Position numbers and translations under genes: made by a program
Assembly: GCA_051024685.1 (NCBI GenBank)
Contig: JAZHPA010000006.1
Span: 30,210-94,209 of the forward strand
Origin: UBA12545 sp051024685
GTDB lineage: Bacteria; Bacillota; DSM-521; Neomoorellales; Neomoorellaceae
Direction of reading: 5' to 3'
DNA length: 64,000 nt
Shown here: positions 61,401-64,000 of the stretch, in pieces
Layout: every line of letters begins with the position of its first letter
Numbering within the stretch: position 1 is the first letter of the stretch
The notes under the pieces: model-generated
What the model was told of the DNA's origin: nothing
Database searches by the model: none
The model's input: only the letters and a program-made list of their open reading frames with translations

Positions 61401-63870
61401 TTGTCGCCGAAGTGCTCTCCGCTTCGATAACTTGGCTGAACTGTGCCCGGTCGAGGTACTGATTAATCCAGGTTACAGTGGGTGATAGAGTCGTCTGGCC
61501 CACTGTAAAAATAATATCCGCCTTCTTCTTCCGCTGCACGTCGAACCCCACGGACGGGCGAATATTAATGACCTCTGCTTTCTTCTCCTCCAAAGGTTTG
61601 GCAGACGTATCGGCCTTCAGGTAGTCTTCAGGAGATATAAAATCCTGAATAGTCTCTTCTCCGAATCCCTCCACAACTTCCAGCTCGATCTGGTACTTGC
61701 CCACTTGGTCGGTCTGGAAGCTGGGGGACATCTCATTGCCGTCGCTGAACACCACCCACTGCTCGCCCTCGAAGTTCCCGTCGTTGTTGCTGTCATAACG
61801 GTACTTCCAGATCCGGCGGGCAATTATATCTCCGTCCGGTGAATAAGAAGTGTCCCTGATCTCCACCGTGGCTTTCTTGCCCGCACTGGGATCCCGGAGG
61901 TAGGCTTCCTGCACCACGAAATCCGCCACCGGAGGTTCATCGGGAACGATCTCGAATTCCCTCTCATACCACTCCGAGGCATGGCCGGCAGTGTTGGTCA
62001 CCCGGAGCCTTACTTTATAAGTACCGGGCTCCTTGAACAACACTTCCTTCTTATCGGGGGCAACATCCTTGATTTTGATGGCTTCTGCCGTTGCCCCGTT
62101 GCCTACCGGAAGAATATGCCACTCGTTCTGTTCTTTAATAATGGGATAGCGTTTAGAAGATTGCCCCTCTTCGATAAGGACAATCCTGCGGTTCTGCTTA
62201 TAAGCCCCCTCGTCGGTGAAGAAGGCCTGCGGGATTGCCGGTTCCACGGTCACCGTGACTTCATCGGTATCGGTAGCCCCCCAGCTATCCTCGACGGTCA
62301 GGGTGATTTTGTACTGCCCTTCCTTATCGAAATATATAATGCTTTCCTCCCCTTCCAGTTCCCCGACCACGTTTTCCGCTGGGGTCACGGACCAGATTAG
62401 CTTCACGATCTCCCCGTCCGAATCGCGGGAAGCGCTCCTGACCGTCACATCTTCGCCCTGGATAATCTTATCCGGGACAACAATCTTAGCTGTGGGAGGC
62501 TGGTTGACCACCTCTATTTCCTTTTCGGTACTATCGCTATCACCCCGGTCGTCAGTGACGGTTAGCTTGACGGTATAGGTCCCTAGCTCATTAAACACCA
62601 GAGTCCCGCCGTCATCACCTAGGTTTTCCTCCACCCCCCGGGAAGGAGTTACATCCCATTCCACTTCCACGATAGACCCATCGGGATCGTAGGACCGGTT
62701 GATGACGTTGACCGTCTGTCCCGGGCCGCACTCGGACGGCATGGTGAAGCGCGCTACCGGAGGCTCATTTACCGGCTCCGGCGGTTCCGGCGGTGGTGGA
62801 GGCGGCAGTGCCTCGCCAACGGTGATGTACTTGGTGCACTCGCCAGTAGCTCCCTTGTTGTCCCTTACGGTCAGTTTCACGGCATAGGTGCCCGTCTGGG
62901 TAAACCTGATGGTGCCGCCCGTGCCACTGAGCGTGCCACTATAGGAGGAGGGGCTTACGCTCCACGTCCGCTGGACGATGGTGCCATCGTAGTCCTTAGA
63001 ACGGTCAGTCACGGTAACGGACTCGTTGACCTCCGCGCTGGAAGGCATCTCAAAATCGGCTACCGGCGGTATGTTGCCGCCCGGCGGAGGCGTAGGCGGC
63101 TGCGCGGCCTCCTGGACGTTGACCGTCTTGGTCTCCGTAGTAGTGCGGCCTACTCCGTCGGTCACCTCCAGGGTGAGCGTATAGGTCCCAGCGGTCGAGA
63201 AAGTATGCGACACCTGCTTGGAAAACGTCTTGGACCCAGATCCGCTGTCCACCCGGTTGGAGTTGACGTAAAAGTTATAAGAGATGGAGGTGTAGGGGGA
63301 CCCGGAAGGAACGAAAGACGTCCCGCTGATGCTGATCTTTACCTGCTCCCCCGCCTTGATGGTGGTAGGGGGATTGATCTGCGCACGGGGATAAGAAGTG
63401 GTCATCACGTATACGAAACCCTGGTCAAAGCCCTTGACCTCGGCGCCGCAGAGTTTTGCAAAATCACGGATATATGCCCGTTTTTGCGAACCGGAACCCC
63501 AACTTATAGTAGATTCAATAGAGCTTACCTTGCTTAGAACAAAGGAAGGCTCGCCGTTTAACTCCCGCGCGGCTGTGGTGTAGTTGCTGCTGGATACGAA
63601 GTTATAGCCGTTGCCGCCACCGTTGCTTTTACTATTCAGATAGACAGTTTTACCGGATCCGCTTACGGCCCCGCTAATCTGCACGTTCCAGACATTGACG
63701 TAGTACAACGTTTTCGGTTGAAAGTTTGAAAGCGTCACCTGGGTCCCCTTTGCGCACGGCAGGCCGGAATCAGACCACCCGTAGGCTGGGGAAGGCATGA
63801 CCGGCAGGAGAGTGGCTAGAAAGCTCAGCAAAATTAGAAGCCCTATGACCCGCAGCTTCCACTTTTTCAT
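58480..63870 (-). CDS. 1796-residue secreted PKD-repeat surface protein
   Basis: A signal peptide (MKKWKLRVIGLLILLSFLATL, cut near PAYG-WS) opens the protein. At least seven PKD/Ig-like repeats follow. The N-terminal block has PPVADFEMP, PPVARFTMP and PPTAKIVVP units with G-T-Y-x-V-x-L-T-V-x-D cores, a second block lies at 660-790, and the C-terminal block has PPVAQFTITP and APMARFTVTP. The centre (about 850-1200) contains two lectin/CBM-like beta sandwiches (IEAESTSATKSGTWYLSPD; a laminin-G-like region with YNACATIIPGFIFGANDKNG). No LPXTG, SLH or C-terminal membrane anchor is evident. It could be an adhesin associated with the pilus or mating-pair contact. Confidence 0.85.
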   Translation of the reverse strand: MKKWKLRVIGLLILLSFLATLLPVMPSPAYGWSDSGLPCAKGTQVTLSNFQPKTLYYVNVWNVQISGAVSGSGKTVYLNSKSNGGGNGYNFVSSSNYTTAARELNGEPSFVLSKVSSIESTISWGSGSQKRAYIRDFAKLCGAEVKGFDQGFVYVMTTSYPRAQINPPTTIKAGEQVKISISGTSFVPSGSPYTSISYNFYVNSNRVDSGSGSKTFSKQVSHTFSTAGTYTLTLEVTDGVGRTTTETKTVNVQEAAQPPTPPPGGNIPPVADFEMPSSAEVNESVTVTDRSKDYDGTIVQRTWSVSPSSYSGTLSGTGGTIRFTQTGTYAVKLTVRDNKGATGECTKYITVGEALPPPPPPEPPEPVNEPPVARFTMPSECGPGQTVNVINRSYDPDGSIVEVEWDVTPSRGVEENLGDDGGTLVFNELGTYTVKLTVTDDRGDSDSTEKEIEVVNQPPTAKIVVPDKIIQGEDVTVRSASRDSDGEIVKLIWSVTPAENVVGELEGEESIIYFDKEGQYKITLTVEDSWGATDTDEVTVTVEPAIPQAFFTDEGAYKQNRRIVLIEEGQSSKRYPIIKEQNEWHILPVGNGATAEAIKIKDVAPDKKEVLFKEPGTYKVRLRVTNTAGHASEWYEREFEIVPDEPPVADFVVQEAYLRDPSAGKKATVEIRDTSYSPDGDIIARRIWKYRYDSNNDGNFEGEQWVVFSDGNEMSPSFQTDQVGKYQIELEVVEGFGEETIQDFISPEDYLKADTSAKPLEEKKAEVINIRPSVGFDVQRKKKADIIFTVGQTTLSPTVTWINQYLDRAQFSQVIEAESTSATKSGTWYLSPDRTVVWMSSGSIKVTFSKPGRAVYIQLNNCDHNDGYVEVYVDGVFYGKQDTRNQGHFACEITNLSNTAHTVEIKTGGNGELHIDYFATKDVPQPTFDANIVQYLDGLINQYLKPELAANLVDYKISSVQTSTITTQTDFPWAVYNLYGTGLGTGDGQFHVEGNSYRYRGYGAEAPIDHLYYDDGILGAKREFTFNIDMTGYNACATIIPGFIFGANDKNGFKGYIALMWHNAVGVYYFSGSDHTVLTRNGAGEVARTRNPSSFGGTQVAYFSTRDTSLKKSFRMVYKAPTLEVYDGGELLATVDCPQAAGNGYGVAAANSSHNCGARSYIRFENFKLETSTGKTLDEVLKDSSLWRDDAAHFLVNISAVAYPEFNDPVKSSYIYSRLLNDRIDFCVLGSSANQTQALSIIAKNDGQGTFILNSNRNTAMQQLTSYILSRLNSLYPPVENYVLLNEEVYYKTYYNDPENDPKYAEQWKYSHDPEYFENSLGLAPFHEQWLPAPVCRFDKVGEFVTTFQARDNPKDDDRFDEYRLWSYMPVESLHLYVHRRPVVMFGVQLTRNGDYYNVKITSDAYDLDHISLPNKGLVEHRWSWRPVNSTTWNDGKPTTLVRDNDYLIKYEVKDLEGAWSYPVVKLVSTRNVNLPPVAQFTITPNPAVANKSITVTDLSYDPNGDPIIQRQWRVRNPSGTWSSASSSPPTSFSSQGEWLVELKVYDGSLWSEPFYQTVQVIPDNNAPMARFTVTPNPVYDVEPVTYTDTSYDPDGDPIVARQWRIRKDSGSWQYYTNPPTVFADVGGPGVYDIELRVQDQPRLPQLEPKWSDWYRQTLVVKESFEVAVISIQPSPAERGRNILIKAAANSLANGQRIAIDRMKVILPLAQKADGSPALPSGASSHEAWMTYNPGDKTYSYTYRIPELTVKGRWPDDGTYVLKVIGYKDTVSKEDTATFRVKGHVLRRVYIKTESW

Positions 63871-63923
63871 AGCCCCTTCTCTTGCCTCCTCTCAATTAGG
63901 AATTAGGAAGCCCTGATAGAAAA

Positions 63924-64000
63924 ATCGAGTAGGAGGGGGCGGCTAGCCCCCGTCCTCTCACACCACCGGACATGCGGGTCCGCATCCGGCGGTTCATCAA
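63924..64000 (-). mobile_element. Group II intron, 3' end (domains V-VI), cut by window edge
   Basis: The minus strand reads into the window as GAACCGCCGGATGCGGAC, then CCGCATGTCCGGTGGTGTGAG, forming the domain V hairpin. GGGGGC-TAGCC-GCCCCC and TCCTACTCGAT follow, the domain VI helix with its branch-site strand and 3' splice end at 63924. This is the characteristic 3' terminus of bacterial group II introns. The reverse-transcriptase gene and 5' end lie beyond the right edge. The 3' exon is the leader of the giant surface-protein gene. Confidence 0.8.

Overview
The window looks like part of a large low-copy plasmid (or plasmid-like integrative element) of a probably thermophilic, anaerobic Clostridia-type Firmicute. 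That host assignment is inference. It rests on AGGAGG-type ribosome binding sites with many GTG/TTG starts, a roughly balanced G+C content, CRISPR repeats and leaders of the kind seen in thermophilic Clostridia, and an HU/SSB/RecA-like/DnaN replication set of Gram-positive character. No rRNA, tRNA or core metabolic gene was seen. Two independent partition loci, a replication-initiator-like gene and plasmid-borne DnaN, SSB and primase-like genes argue for an autonomous replicon.

Layout. 0-9.6 kb: a NusG/LoaP-like antiterminator cut by the left edge, an XRE repressor, a winged-helix rep candidate, ParA plus a repeat-rich partner, a HerA-type ATPase with a relic of a JAB protease gene in front of it, CRISPR array 1, an Hfq-like Sm protein, a tyrosine recombinase with a dif-like 11-6-11 site, and an RHH/coiled-coil protein. 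9.6-16.1 kb: a minus-strand operon coding a plasmid beta clamp (DnaN) followed by a PRTRC-like ubiquitin-type cassette (E2-like, JAB isopeptidase carrying a clamp-binding motif, E1/ThiF-like), a Cys-rich protein and an HD hydrolase. 16.2-23.6 kb: a complete type IV-D CRISPR-Cas locus (cas6, csf1, csf2, csf3, recD helicase, array 2) without cas1/cas2. 23.6-33.4 kb: an accessory island with ArdC, a Cas4/RecB-type nuclease, a DUF1874 (AcrIII-1/Crn2-like) protein, a Csx16-like protein, a MoxR/VWA-zincin pair, two hammerhead ribozymes and two promoters sharing one operator. 33.4-34.8 kb: an ISNCY-type insertion sequence. 34.9-41.1 kb: a DNA methyltransferase-HerA-NurA cassette and two toxin-antitoxin-like pairs. 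41.1-45.6 kb: HAD nucleotidase, SSB, CHC2 zinc-finger protein, Sak4-like RecA-fold ATPase, HU. 45.6-64 kb: conjugation- and surface-type genes: replication-relaxation proteins, an S1-domain protein, an EAL phosphodiesterase, a VirD4-like coupling ATPase, a ParMRC-like actin partition locus with 11 iterons, a Tad/type IVb pilus assembly set, a 1796-residue PKD-repeat surface protein, and the 3' end of a group II intron at the right edge.

How it fits together. Almost all of the accessory genes are on the minus strand in tight operons with ATGA/GTGA overlaps. Three of these operons (starting near 16.15, 26.7 and 45.0 kb) open with the same arrangement: a promoter with an extended -10 box, a conserved roughly 90-nt structured RNA, an intrinsic terminator, then the first gene. 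This looks like an attenuator or riboswitch class that I do not recognise. The plasmid appears to combine its own replication/segregation kit, a weapon against other plasmids (type IV-D), counter-defence genes (ArdC and two ring-nuclease-like proteins), its own restriction-like cassette, and an unusual clamp-linked ubiquitin-like pathway.
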